NCBI RefSeq assembly: GCF_001640805.2
Contig: NC_066847.1
Span: 19,397,504 to 19,461,503, forward strand
Source of the DNA: Lates calcarifer
Lineage: Eukaryota; Chordata; Actinopteri; Centropomidae
Length of the DNA: 64,000 nt
Reading direction: 5' to 3'
Made by a program: the position numbers and the translations under genes. Shown here piece after piece: positions 36,299-60,056 of this stretch (position 1 is the first letter of the stretch; the number at the start of each line of letters is the position of its first letter). Below the pieces are notes generated by a model. The model saw only the letters and a list, made by a program, of their open reading frames with translations. It searched no databases and was not told the DNA's origin.

Positions 36299-39200
36299 AT
36301 GAAGCAAATGCATAAAATGAATAAATCTGCAAAAGCGACTCTTTTCACATTCCCACCAAGTCAAACACATCCTATAATACAGTGTATAATTGACAGTAAC
36401 ATCAAGGAGCTCAAAAAATTACTGAAGAACAATGACATTAATCAAGTCTTCCCATGCAGAGAGTGTGGTGATTATATAACTCCACTGATTGCTGCTGTTG
36501 TAAATCACAACAGGGATATTTGCACCTACCTTCTGCGTCAGGGTGTGGACCCAAATACTCCTTCCCAAAATGGCTGGACACCTTTGCATTATGTCTCACT
36601 ATCCAAAGCACCACCTGTTTTTGTCAAGAAACTGCTTGAAGCAAAAGCTAATCCAAATGGATGGACGCCCCCGGAACTACAGCCATTCACACCACTGCAA
36701 ACTGCTGCCATCCATGACAGAGAAGATGTAATCAAAGAGCTCCTCTCTGCTGGTGCAATTGTAACATTATTTCCTGTTACTGATCCTGAACATCTGATTA
36801 ACAATGAAAAAATATCTCAGATGATTCAAAACTTGGCATCCAGTGGAGATGAACTTGCCTCAAAAATCAGATGTTTTTTGGATTTGGAAATTGCTGTGAT
36901 GCAACAGAAACCACCAGAAGAAGTCTTCAGGAGTTTTGACAGTCACATGCTACAGGAGGATCCTCAGATACATCTGACCATAATTGAAATGCTCTTTACT
37001 GTAACTGGGCCAAATCAAGAAAAATACAGCCAGGGAAGCATTAAATGGCTGAAGGACAATGGAAGTCTGAACTCCTACATTGCAGGGGCAGTGAGTCGCT
37101 TTCCAAACATTCGCCAGCAGCATGTATATAGGACAATAATTACTTTACATGCAGTTTTCTGCACAATGGATGAGGTACCAACTGAGCAAGCACTAGCTAT
37201 AATCCCCCTGCTACTGGAAAGACTTTGCTCAAAAGGGAGACCTGATATTTGGGAAGCTGTTCAGCAGACACTGTATGTGGTAACACAGAAAACAAAAGGT
37301 ACAAATGACTGGCATCCCAGTTTTATTGAGAAGTTATGTAAGACAGTTGCTCCTTTTGTGAAGGGCCAGTACTCTTCTGACTTTAGAGTCTACACATATG
37401 GCATATTTGCAAACTTACTTTCAGTTGAACATGCTGTGAACATCTTTCCATCAGTGGGGATAAGTTCAGTGCCTGAGGACATACTGACATCTGCAGATAT
37501 GAAAATGAATGACAAGCTGAAAGAAGCACTCAGACGACTGAAAAATCATTTCAGCAAACCAAATATGGAATGTGAAAATGGTGCAGCCTTATCTGACTCC
37601 AGGAAAAAGAAGAAAAAGAAGAAGAAGAAGAAGGAGAAGTCAGAAAAGCATGAAGACCCAAATGATGAGGTTTGCAGTGCTTCAACTGATCCACCAGCAG
37701 CTCCTGTTGTGGAATCAACCTCAAATGTAAAGCCATTTGACTTCAACCCCTCTAAATCATCAGTAACACCTGTATGGCTACAAATCAGCAAAAGATGGAA
37801 GGAGAAATTAGAAAAGCTTGTGAGCACTGATGGAAGTAAACTCACCAGAATTCGGAGCATTGTTTATGTAAATGATGCAGATTTCCGCATAGCGCAGGGA
37901 AGTGATGGTACTGAAGTCTTTTTGGGGCTGAGAGATGATGGCACTGAAGTTGCAATTAAGAGAATGTCTAAGAGCAACTATCGAGTGCTGAAGAATGAGG
38001 AGGGACTTCTACGGCTTCCTGAGCTTGATGATCAATCTATTGTACGGTACATCGACTTTGCAGAGGATGAGAACTTTGGATACCTTTGTCTTCAACTTTG
38101 TGAATACACCTTGGAAGAATATATCGGAAAAATTGATGACAGTCTTCTGAGAAAGGAACTTGTCAGCCAGTTTCTTAACAGTTTAAAGGTGCTTCATTGT
38201 CAAAATCCTCAAATTCTCCACCGGGATCTCAAACCACAAAATGTTTTGATCGGTAAGAAAAGTAAAAAATCGAAACCTATGATTCACTAACTGAACTAAA
38301 TTCACTAAATATTTGAATTTATGCTGTTCATGATTTTGTTTACTGCATCAATCTACACCATTTATCTTGCAGATGTGACTGGAAGAGCAAAATTAGCTGA
38401 TTTTGGCATAAGTCGACGCTTACCCAAAGACCAAACAACTCATCACACACGTGGTGCAGGAACAGAAGGCTGGAGGGCCAAGGAGACTTTAGAAGAAGAA
38501 AATGATGTAGGATACAAGTGGAGCACTGATATACAGGTGAGTTTTTCTGTTATATGAATTTTCTTGATGATTAAGTGAAAAATCATCAATCAGTTTATGT
38601 ATATGCTAACTTTTAAGGTGGCAGGGATGCTGATTTATTATATCCTGTCTGGAGGACACCATCCATTTGGTAAACCCTATGAACGTATGTACAACATTCA
38701 TGAAGGGAGGTACAGTCTGAACAATGTTCAAGATGTGGTGGCAAAGGATCTCATTGAGTGGATGATCAACAAAGATCCAAAGAACAGACCTAAGGTGGAA
38801 GAATGCTTGAGCCATCCCTTCTTCTGGACCAGAGAAAGGTAGAATCTCTATTGTAATAGCCAGTTAATTCAGATGAATTCAACTGATTTCTCATTTTTTT
38901 GTTTTGGAGTTGGCATAATGTTAACAAGACGGAGAAGTCTTGCTAGTTTATGCTCACTGCTCTCTGGGGCTGTAATCAGGCAAAGTGGTGCTTCCTGCTA
39001 ATGCTAACAGCTAACATGCTGATACCATGCAGGTACAAATTTAACCTTGGTTACTTACGTTAGCAATGTTAGCATACTAATATCTTATAATTAGGGGTAC
39101 GTAACACAAACTATAGCTGAGGATGATGGGAATGTCATTAATTCTGTGTGTTCTTGGTCATGAACCAGATTATTGGACACATTTTAAAAATGATTTGATG

Positions 39201-40902
39201 ACTCCATAGAAAATGTTGGCGTCATTAGGAGGCAGTATGATACATCCTTTGAATGTCTATACAAAATGTCATGGTTATCCATCAAATAGTTGTTGAAGTA
39301 TTTCAGTCTAGACCAAAGTGGTGGCTCTCTGTGGTGCCTGTGCAGCCATGCAACTAACAAGGCTTGTAAAAATCAGCTAATACATCAAAAGATGTCAATG
39401 AAACCATTTCAAAGTCAAGCCTTTGTTATAGTCTGCTGATGTTACATTTTCTGTAGACGCTGTTATTTCTTTATTAATTGCCAAGGGTGTACATGCCACT
39501 GTTTTTTTATCAGTATGAGGTGACAAAAAGGTTTAAAGTTTTTGCATTGTCAAGCATTGCAATTTTACAATCTTTTTTTCAGGAGAGTCGAATACTTGAG
39601 AAGGGTTGGAAACAGGAAAGAGGTGGCAGCTCGTCATAATCCAAACCAGGAATTAATTTCTTCACTGGAAAAATGTGCTGGGGATGTATCCTACAGTCAG
39701 TGGAAAGATAAGGTGCCTGTAACTTAACAATTCAATGCTGTATTCTTTATTTGGAACCCCACTGGTTTGTATTATGCTAAGTATAACTGTAAATAATGTT
39801 TGGTGTTACAGTTTCCACCAGAGTTGATCCAGAGGGCAGATGACAAGAAGAAACCCTACCCTGAGAACATACTGGGATTACTACGCTTCATGCGAAACCT
39901 CCAAGAGCACTAGTAAGAATCTTGAACGACCTTAATGGGTCACACACAAACACCAAAAGACATATTTACTCACTTATAACAAAGCAATTATACTGAGTTT
40001 TTCATTTCTAATTGCAATTTTCCAGTCCACTGAGCACCCACTAATGCAAATCCATTCACCTTCAGAAATCAGATGATAAAATGTGACAGGAAGACTGAGA
40101 TTTTGACATTTTGGAACATTGAAGATTTTAAGCCTCCAAGCAAGGATTGTTTTTAAAACAATTACATTTATTTAATGTTTTTTCCCCCACTAATTTACTG
40201 ATTTCTCTGTATGAGATTAATCCCCTCTTCCTTTGTTTTAGCATTAACTTATATCACACCCACTGTATCTTCATGGTCATGTTAGTTGTTACTAGTCTCT
40301 TCTCCTTTACTTCTTTTACTTACTTACTCCTTTAATTCTTTCTTCCCTTTTTGTTGCTCTTACTAATGATTATTAGTTAAGTTAATAACACAAAAATAGA
40401 ACATAATAACACAAAAAAATATTCTAATCTCCTTTATATGCCAATTAGTGGATCATTTTAATTTTTCAGGTCTCTAAAAATTCTTCAAACAGACAAGGAA
40501 AAAATCACTATATGGTTAAACTAATCACAACCATTAGACATATGTAACTGATGATAAGGGACTGCAAGCAGACATGGATTCTTTTCCATGAGTGTCAAGC
40601 AAAGTGTTTAGGAAATACTGACATACTGTTGATGGCTGTCAGAGATTTTCTTTGTAGTGTCATTTTATTTTTCTGTTTGCAGTGCCGAGGAAGCAGCCAA
40701 AGTTGATCTGATGTTATGGTTTCCTGATCTGTTTGGCTGTGTTTACAAGTTTGCCAAAAACCAAGGGTGGAATTCTGAGATTTCCCTGAAGGAAATGTTT
40801 AAAAGAGAAGACATCACCACCAGCTTTGTAATGCTGCCTACAAACCTTGAGGAACACCTATGTGTCCCAATTCAAGAGTCTCAACCCAGTGACTTGAAGT
40901 GA
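36299..40902 (+). CDS. ANK - helical - kinase - KEN protein C (RNase L/IRE1-like)
   Basis: Third tandem copy. Coding exons: 36299-38252, 38373-38536, 38618-38838, 39583-39712, 39812-39912, 40683-40902, in frame, 929 aa. The longer N-terminus arises because a CTG in A and B reads ATG here (36299), giving an extra in-frame start; a second and third ATG follow at 36308 and 36317, so the true start is uncertain. A short insertion adds residues between the third and fourth ankyrin repeats (TPPELQ). The kinase keeps [12 protein letters not shown] and DFG, the lysine run is ten, and KEN has RNLQEH. The intron after 38838 is 744 bp against 210 bp in B because a dispersed repeat has inserted. Function is inferred as for copy A. 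Confidence 0.9.
38900..39345. repeat. dispersed teleost repeat inserted in gene C
   Basis: Phrases such as 'gatgggaatgtcattaattc', 'atgtctatacaaaatgtcat' and 'agtatttcagtctagaccaa' mark a repeat family common in fish. A second copy lies at 52080-52445. It is missing from the matching introns of A and B, so it inserted after the units split. Confidence 0.7.
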
Positions 40903-42346
40903 AGTTGGATTCAAAAAGGATTAAGGACTTCAAAAAATGACTTCAAAGTCAGAAAAAAAAGCATTTCTAGTGTAATGGTTATTAACATGGCCCATAGCAA
41001 GACTGCACTAAAGGTCATTATTTCAAGACTATGAATGTTCAACATATTTTCAACAGACATTTTTTGTGACTTATGTATCTCTGTTTTATGATTTGTATTT
41101 CTATTTTGTGACATTTTATACTTTATCTCAAGTACAATCTGTATAAGTAACCATACTTTTATTTTTCCATTTTTATCATACTGTAAATAGTCAGTGGCAT
41201 TGTAAGGTGGGGACCAATGAAAGTAAGTATGGGTCCCCCCATGGGAAGGACCTTCAAAAAGATTGTAATTAAAACTTTGGCTGGAGAAATAGTTTGTCTG
41301 ATTTTATTCATTTTATTTAAAACAACATTTGAGCATCTTGGCAGCCTTCTGCTCCTCTGAAAAAGTGCACATGGTTTAGTTCACTCTTTCGGTAGGGTGG
41401 ACAAAAATAGTTTGTCTCTAGATGCGGTAGTGCACTAATGCTGAGGGGTTGAGGTAAAGCTGTCAGCATTATCATTCTTAGCCAAAATTAAATTTGTGTA
41501 TGGGCTTTAATTTGGGTGAAAAAGATTTTGGCTTGTGAGGTGATGCTCACAAATCATTCCAATGTTTGTAGTTGTAAATTAACTATCCTAAGGTACTTGT
41601 GTAGAAAAGATGCAAGCCCATATTTATGTAGCGCACTTGTTACCCTGACAAACAATGATGTGGGCTGCCCAGTTTGGACTCGCTTAAAAACATAGAATTT
41701 CATGGGGTAAACTTTGTGCTGGTTCCTCATTCAGTGGCAGACTTTGCCTCACCACAAGAGGGCAGCATTTCAACACATACAAGACAAACATTTTTATATC
41801 CTGTTGACAGTTGTAAACATGCTGTATGAGTGAAACATGCATTTCTAGAAAGTAAGATGTCACTATATGTTTGTTTTAAGTTATAGTGTAAAATTATTGA
41901 GTTTTTAAATTCTAAAAATGTACTTGGCCGTGTGCTGTCTTCATAAGAGTACCACAAATAAACACAGGTCTTCTTTATTTCAAGTGTCAGAGTCTTATAA
42001 ATGAATAATTGCACCTTAGCCCTTCTACATGGGAACATTTGACCTCAAAAAAGTGTGTGTGAGTGAGAAAAAAGAGCAATCCTAATGATACATGTGGTTC
42101 ACACTCAGCTTTAAAGTGAGACAGTGTTTTGGAATTAAAAAGAGCAAAAGCAGAAAAAATCTCAATATCTAAAAAATAGTCATGTTTTGAAGTATGTGAG
42201 GGCTGGTGGTGTCTGCAGAGCAGACAGAAGGGAGCTGTAGTCTGCTGGTAGTGTTTTGGGACAGAGCAGAGAGCAGAGAGCCTGGCTGGTTCTTGTGACA
42301 TTAACAACATTAACATTTTGCGGCCATCTGTCACTCTGTTGAAATC
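40903..42346 (+). other. gene C 3' UTR and spacer before the fourth-copy remnant
   Basis: The first ~150 bp align with the tails of A and B. An ATTAAA at 41269-41274 is a possible poly(A) signal. The rest (41.3-42.3 kb) shows no gene; the - strand open frames at 41727-42038 and 41987-42334 have no family features. Confidence 0.5.
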
Positions 42347-42522
42347 CTTTCTTGCACTCTTTCCATAAGTTTTGTTTTGCCAAATACCAAGGATGGAATT
42401 TAGAGGCTCCCCTCAAGGAGATGTTCACAGCAGACGGGAAAAGAGACACCATCAGAGATGTAATGGCACCCACAAACCATGAGGAACACCACTGTATTGT
42501 TAGTAAAATGAATTTAAAATAA
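42347..42522 (+). pseudogene. remnant last exon of a fourth KEN gene
   Basis: Frame 42376-42522 is open to a TAA and encodes FAKYQGWNLEAPLKEMF, then MAPTNHEEHHC. This matches the last exon of copies A-C ([15 protein letters not shown], then [10 protein letters not shown]). The upstream part of the exon (the FPDLFGCVY segment) and its acceptor are degraded, and no other exon of the copy is visible in the preceding 1.4 kb. It is therefore a truncated relic just before ccdc149. Confidence 0.85.
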
Positions 42523-42808
42523 TGATAAAGGTCCATTTCACATATTTAGATTTATTGAATTTTGTTTGTCTTATTATTCTCCGAAATATGATCTGGAGGT
42601 ATTTTTACAGTGACTAGCTTTGTGCTTTTATTGTGAAGGAAACCTCAATTTATGTTCTGTTATTAAGTCCTCCACAGAAGTGCTCTAGCGCTTTATTTCC
42701 AAATAATGTAGGGTATCCAGTGTTTCATATGCAAATTGTTTCAAATGTATAATTCACAAGGATTATTGCTCAAAACTCGTTTCTTTCAGCGATTATTTCT
42801 ATTTTTGT

Positions 42809-42879
42809 ACCGGAAGTATTATTTTTTTGTTCTTTTCTCATTCCACGGGACTTGACACGAGAGCCACAAAAAGTGACGT
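42809..42879 (+). promoter_or_regulatory. ccdc149 promoter motifs
   Basis: ACCGGAAGT at 42809-42817 is a full ETS/GABP consensus and TGACGT at 42874-42879 is a CREB/ATF half-site. They lie 164 and about 95 bp upstream of the ccdc149 start codon in an otherwise TATA-less region. Binding is inferred. Confidence 0.5.
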
Positions 42880-42972
42880 TGCAGGATAAACAAACGGAGT
42901 AGGCGAGGCAGCTCGGACGGAGGCAGGGAGACTGTCAGTATCCTGACATTGTGTATAATATTTCGGATAATA

Positions 42973-54690
<11,718 letters not shown>

Positions 54691-55096
54691 TTTTACTTCA
54701 CAGAAAGACTTGAGAAGTTTATTTAAATCCTTGTCCTTGTCGTTCTTATTGATGATTGCATTAATCATCCCTAGTTGCATTCTCACAGCGCAGCCACCAC
54801 TCAACAGCTCCCTGTTCCACCTGACAGCTCTGTTTTAGTCAATAAAACGCAGAGAAAACACTTTCACTTTTCAGCCACTGTTGACAGAGCTGGAGGTGCA
54901 TTTGTATCTAGACAGGCTTGTTACTGCGCAGGAACAGACAATCTTGAAATCAATGGAGTTGCAAACTTCATGCCCTACAGGAAGAATGTTGCGAGGAACA
55001 TAACAAATATGGCAGCCTCAACTCCTGGTCCCCATATTCCCTTCTGCGATGACATAATCCCAATTGTTTGCTTTCTTCCTCCTCCTTGAGGATTCC

Positions 55097-55102
55097 AATA
55101 AA
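55097..55102 (+). other. possible ccdc149 poly(A) signal
   Basis: AATAAA about 410 bp after the long-form stop. An earlier AATAAA at 54841-54846 is an alternative. Confidence 0.45.
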
Positions 55103-56003
55103 CTGAGCGCTGCATTCTGTTGTTACTCTCATAGGGGGCTTACCAAAACTCGTAATGAATGTGTTGTAGATATGTGTAAATTGATGATATTAATATATGA
55201 GATACTATTGATGTCTATTCATCTGGATGGGTGAATCTTACCAATCATTCAGTTTTTATTTTTCCTCATTTAGAAGTTGATATTCAGATGAGAATACATG
55301 TGCCTTATATGTGGATATATTTATAAATATAAGTACATAAACCTGCAGTATTGCTGGTTGTTATTTTTGTTTCCAGCAGGGGCAATTGTACTGACACAGA
55401 CATATCAGTTTTCATGGAAGCTAAGTAAACAGCTAATATAAAATATCTGCTTTGTTTAATGCAGTGGATCCAAACCAGGGGTACTTTACTTTGAAAAACC
55501 GTGGAGCAGCTCAACTTACTAATAGTTGAAATAGTTAAAATAGTGGGTATTTCTGACAAAAAGGGTTGGGAATCACTGGTCTAGTGATTCCTTAAGCTGG
55601 AAACCACCATTTTTATTTGATCAAAACATCACCTCTGACACAGATGCCGCCTTTGTGAACTTTTTTTAGCTTTGACACACAAATGTCAGTTGTTTGATGG
55701 TAATGTTCTGAACCAGAAAATGAGGCCAAATCCACAGAAAATCACAAGTGTTCACAAGGTTGGTCTCTTATTAATTCTGAATGCAGCAGCCTCGGTCTTT
55801 TGATTGTTTTACAGATTAGAGCCGCTTAACTTGATTCTCTTCCTTCCAGCCTTGGGAGAGAATTCTACAATGGGCTGTCGAAAATCATGGGTTTCAACTC
55901 TATTTTTATTTTAATTTATCTGTCGAGTTTTGGAAAGAAACATTTCAGTGTCCATACACAACCTTATTTTTTGTGTGTTTTTTCAGCTTAAAATGCCAAC
56001 ATG

Positions 56004-56005
<2 letters not shown>

Positions 56006-56035
<30 letters not shown>
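56006..56035. repeat. (CA)n microsatellite
   Basis: About fifteen AC units in the ccdc149-dhx15 spacer. Confidence 0.9.
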
Positions 56036-56037
<2 letters not shown>

Positions 56038-58539
56038 GAGCACTAAAGTATGAATGAATAACTCAAATAGCAAAGTTATAAACACCAAAAGTTTTCCAGC
56101 AGTGTAAAATGGATGCACAGACACACCCGTTTTGTCTCACAGCCAAGGTCCAGAGCCCACTGTGTATTGAGAATCAGTGGTGAGGCCTACTCTTCCTGCA
56201 CGCAGGTGACAGCTGGCCTCTCCAGGCAAACACAGCGTCAAAGCCAGAATCCATGAACTGCTTATTCTGCAGAAGGCCACTTGCTATTTTTAATCTCTGA
56301 CACAAAATAGAGGCGAGGAGAGAGAAAAGAATTCAAGCTAGGGAGCCATGGTGTGTACCCAGTGTCGGCCCTGTGCCAGGCAGCTGATTTGGCACGCTGC
56401 GATGAGCCCTTTTTTTTTCCAAGGAGTTTAAGTTTATAAACCAGATGGAATCTGAGCTACTGAAATTGCAAGATGATGGCAATGGGCTCCTCATAAAGTC
56501 GCTGACCAGTTTTTGATATTTTGCACACGTATGAATGCCTCAAAGAAATTAACGAGCTTTGCATATTGTTTGAAAAACACAAGCGAGATGCATGGTCTGA
56601 TTCCAGGAAGATGTGACCGTGGAAGATGTGAGCCATATCGTTTGCTCATGTGGGCAAGTTAGGCATGTGACCTTAATTGAAGTTGACAATGTTTTTTTGT
56701 CTGTTCCGCCTTTTGTTCCTTACCCATTAGCCAACACTTTAATCATTCCCTACAAGGCTTTTTCACAGCAACTTGATTTTAATTATAATCTAAAGAGCAT
56801 TGCAGTAAAACATTTCATCAGGTTTTTAAAAAAAGTTGTTTATTAATTATTAGAGCTACATCAAACACATTTGCTCATGACAGATATATCAGTATCTGTG
56901 TATTTGTCTGCTGATAAGTAAAAAGAAATTGCAGCACAGAAATGCCACAGATATGTTTGAGGTCTTTTAGAAATAACATCACCATTGAATAGTTTTTATA
57001 CTGTAAATTTTATGTTACAAAATATAATATATATATATTATATATATCAGGTTTTACCAGAAAGGTGATTTAGGTGATTTCAAGTCAAATAAGGCATTTA
57101 AAGAGCAGGTGCACAAGGCAAGCAGTAGGTGCCAGTGGTAAAGACAAAATGTCTGGAAATGCACCGGTCATTAACTTTATCAGTATCTACTTGAATTAAC
57201 TTCATATAACCACCAACAGCCATTATAGATATACTGCATGACCTGTTACTTGCTAAAGATTAATCAGAGACATAACACCCACCACCACCACCACCAATGG
57301 CTTCCCATCTGGACCTGACTGTCCAGTATCTGGTCTTGTCACAAAGCTGAAAGATTCAGGCTCCCTCTCCAGACCCCTAGAGAGGAAAAAAGGATTGCTG
57401 AGAGCTGTTGTAGCCAATCATCACCACTACAGATAAAAAATGAGGCGACGGTACCAGCAACTAGCCCATGCCAGAAACTAATCTTAGTCCCTTATCTGTG
57501 ACAGTGACATCCCCCAGTAGAGGGCGAGTAAAAAATGTGCATTGCAAAGTGCTCCGATTGGCCCCATGCTGCTTAAATCACTCAGGTGTGTGTTTGCCTC
57601 TCTATGTTTGTGCTTGAAAGAAAGAGAGATCAAAGGAGGAATCATCTGTATGTGTGTGCATGCCTGTCCCGTGATTTTTGTAGCTTTGTACGTAGCTGCT
57701 ACCCTTTCATGTTTTAGATGTTGAAATGGGTTGTACCATATCATATATACCACTAATCTTATCACAGTCTCAACTTGCTTTGTTCTGAACCCCCCCACCC
57801 CACACACACACACACACACATATCCCACCCTGCAGCCTGGGTAGTGAAAGAGAGACCAGCCGGGTCACAGCAATGCTCACCGGCTCTAATAAGTGTGACC
57901 AGGGAGCCAGAGGGCTGCTGGATGTAGGAGGGTTTGACACCCCATCATCTCTGGGCCCTCCAAAGGTTTGAGGGATGGGGGTGGACAGGATCATTTGGAG
58001 GCAGCAGTTTCCAGGCCAACCACTCAGCAGGGTTAATTACTGTACCAACCAAATGCCCCTTCCAATGATGGTCAATGCCCTTGTGATCCATGCTTCATTC
58101 ACTCACCTTGCTTTTTTACGCTTACCTGAGTTTTATCATGCGGTGCCTCTGAGACACTCGAGTTCGCCGAGCCCTGCAGGTTTGCTCCCCAGGTGCTACG
58201 ATTTGAGGAGTGTAACTTTCTGCTCCGTTGCTGACAAGGCTGTTATTATCTGAGATAATAGAGGGAAGAAAAAAAACAGGCAAAAGATGTCAGTCATCTT
58301 TTTCCTGCTTGTTTCATGTGGAGTTAATAATTCTAATGTGTCATAGACACAATATGCATAACTGCATCATTTGTTTGGTTTTCACTTTAATATGGATTTG
58401 GTATCTGCAATTACTGTGTGCATTTTCACATCTCTTCGACTGTCAGATTTGAATAAAATACAGTCAGTTGCAGAGCCTAAAGCTCCATTCCACTTTGCAC
58501 AGGCCACTTAGTCTGAAGGTACATAACACCTAGTGATGT

Positions 58540-58860
58540 TGGGCTTTGCATCCCTTTAAATATTTAGGTTATTGACTGAGTTTCCCATCTTAGATACACT
58601 TTAAAATACTTGCAGAGAGTCAGATGAGAAGATTAATATATTAATCTCATATCTTTAAGCTAAATATGAAGATATAGCCAGCACTTAGCTTAGCATAAAG
58701 ACTTGATACAGGGGCAAACAGCTAGCCTGACTCTGTTCAAAAGCTAAGGTGTAAACACTACAATTCACCATTTCAGGCAGGGTCATGTGCCCTTTCAAGC
58801 TAACTGGCTACTAGCTGTAGTCTTTAGTCTGTAGTCTATTTACTGGACAGACATGAGAGT
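58540..58860. repeat. dispersed teleost repeat
   Basis: The string 'cttgcagagagtcagatgag', 'ttagcttagcataaagactt' and 'aaacagctagcctgactctg' is a well-known interspersed fish repeat. It has no coding sequence; ends are approximate. Confidence 0.75.
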
Positions 58861-59907
58861 AGTACCATTCTTTTCATCTAATTATTGGCATGTAAACACA
58901 CTTTCCAAATTGTCAAAGTATTAAATTTATTCAAATCCCAGAAGGACTGTAAATATACTGGGACTGCCATCAGTCCTCATGTTAATCTGGAGGTTTACTT
59001 GATCACAGAATACTGTCTGCTGCTTGTGGTCTTTTGTCCCCTGTGACCTATCTCAGTAGTTTCCACATCTCCTGGAGGCAAAACTGAAACTGACTGCAAC
59101 AACAACAACATGGCTCCCAAGGCCCTGCTGGGAAGCAAGGCAAGCAAAGTTGCAGGATGTTGGAGGAGCGAGAGCTTGTGGATGGCTGATAAGCAGAAAG
59201 GCTGCACCGGGGGTCAGAACGTAGCCACGGCATGCAGTCAGATCTCTATTAAGATAGAAGATGGTGGGCCGGTGTGATAAGAGCCGACAGGACGTAGTGA
59301 TGTGATATCAGTGATGGGGCATTGGCAGAAGATGCCACTGTCCCCAGCCAGCAGGAGAATCAGGGCTGGACTGAACTTGTTTCTGGCATTAATATAATGA
59401 GGCAGTCCTCAATTATCGTCAATCAATATCTTCATCCAAATTTTACAGCATTTTGGAAATTTCAGAAAACAATAGTTTGATATTTAAATCTTATAAATTC
59501 TGTATTAAAATATTGTTTATACTCAGATATAAATTGCAATATCACTACCATTACCATTATGACTATTACAGCTTACTGCAATTAATCAGTGAACAGCTCT
59601 GTTTTACAGAGTAGAAAACTATTTGTGTTGATTTCATTTGGTTTGAACAAGTGTTTTCTTTAATCTTCTCTGAACAATTTTCCCTTCATTATATAATCTT
59701 GCACAGCTGTTGCAAGGCAAAGAGTACAGAAGTAGATATTAATGAAAAAATTTATTCAGGAAAGTAAGCTACTTTGGTATTTCATCAAAGTTCAAGAGGC
59801 TCATAGATCACTGCAGCTCAACATTTCCTCTCAAATTATGCAACAGTACTTGTTCACCAAGAAAGCACATTATTAACCATATGATTTCAAAGTAAGCGAA
59901 CACTCAC

Positions 59908-60056
59908 AGAATTCTTCGTTACGGTTTGTTGGGCAGATGCTTTCCAAGCCCGACTATTTTCCAATGAGCTGGATGTTTTCATTGCAGTCACAGGCGGTTC
60001 TCTGGCCCACTTCTTTGGGTCCCCATCTTCTCCTTCATTAACAGCAGCATCGTCTT
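59908..60056 (-). other. candidate orphan exon, - strand
   Basis: On the - strand, 149 nt are framed by an acceptor (CAAATACAG, before 60056) and a full donor consensus (|GTGAGTG, after 59908). One frame is open throughout, with hydrophilic residues including NTEDDAAVNEGEDGDPKKWA and then REPPVTAMKTSSSLENSRAW. No neighbouring exon or family is recognised, and the polypyrimidine tract is weak. The + strand also has an open frame here, so coding status is uncertain. Confidence 0.3.

Larger units (their letters stand above)
21661..41150 (+). repeat. three-unit direct tandem duplication, about 6 kb per unit
   Basis: Each unit carries, in order: a 5' flank starting near 'gaatgttgacttacaagcta', a promoter-like block with a non-coding exon, and one ANK-kinase-KEN gene. 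Unit starts are near 21.66, 28.20 and 34.3 kb. Start codons are 6258 bp and 5823 bp apart. Matching flanks include 21670-22075, 28203-28550 and about 34520-34850. Also matching are 'gcaggtggatgttttca'-type blocks near 22300 and 28770. Coding exons and many introns align throughout. The first unit begins in the lgi2 3' flank and the last fades out shortly after 41.1 kb. Confidence 0.9.

Noticed and set aside
42180..42536. - strand open frame of 118 aa
   Set aside because: It covers the fourth-copy KEN remnant in antisense; the + strand frame has clear homology and this one has none.
59111..59277. Small + strand frame starting MAPKALLGSKASK with a good start context
   Set aside because: Only about 55 codons, no homology recognised, no promoter or splice context; likely chance.
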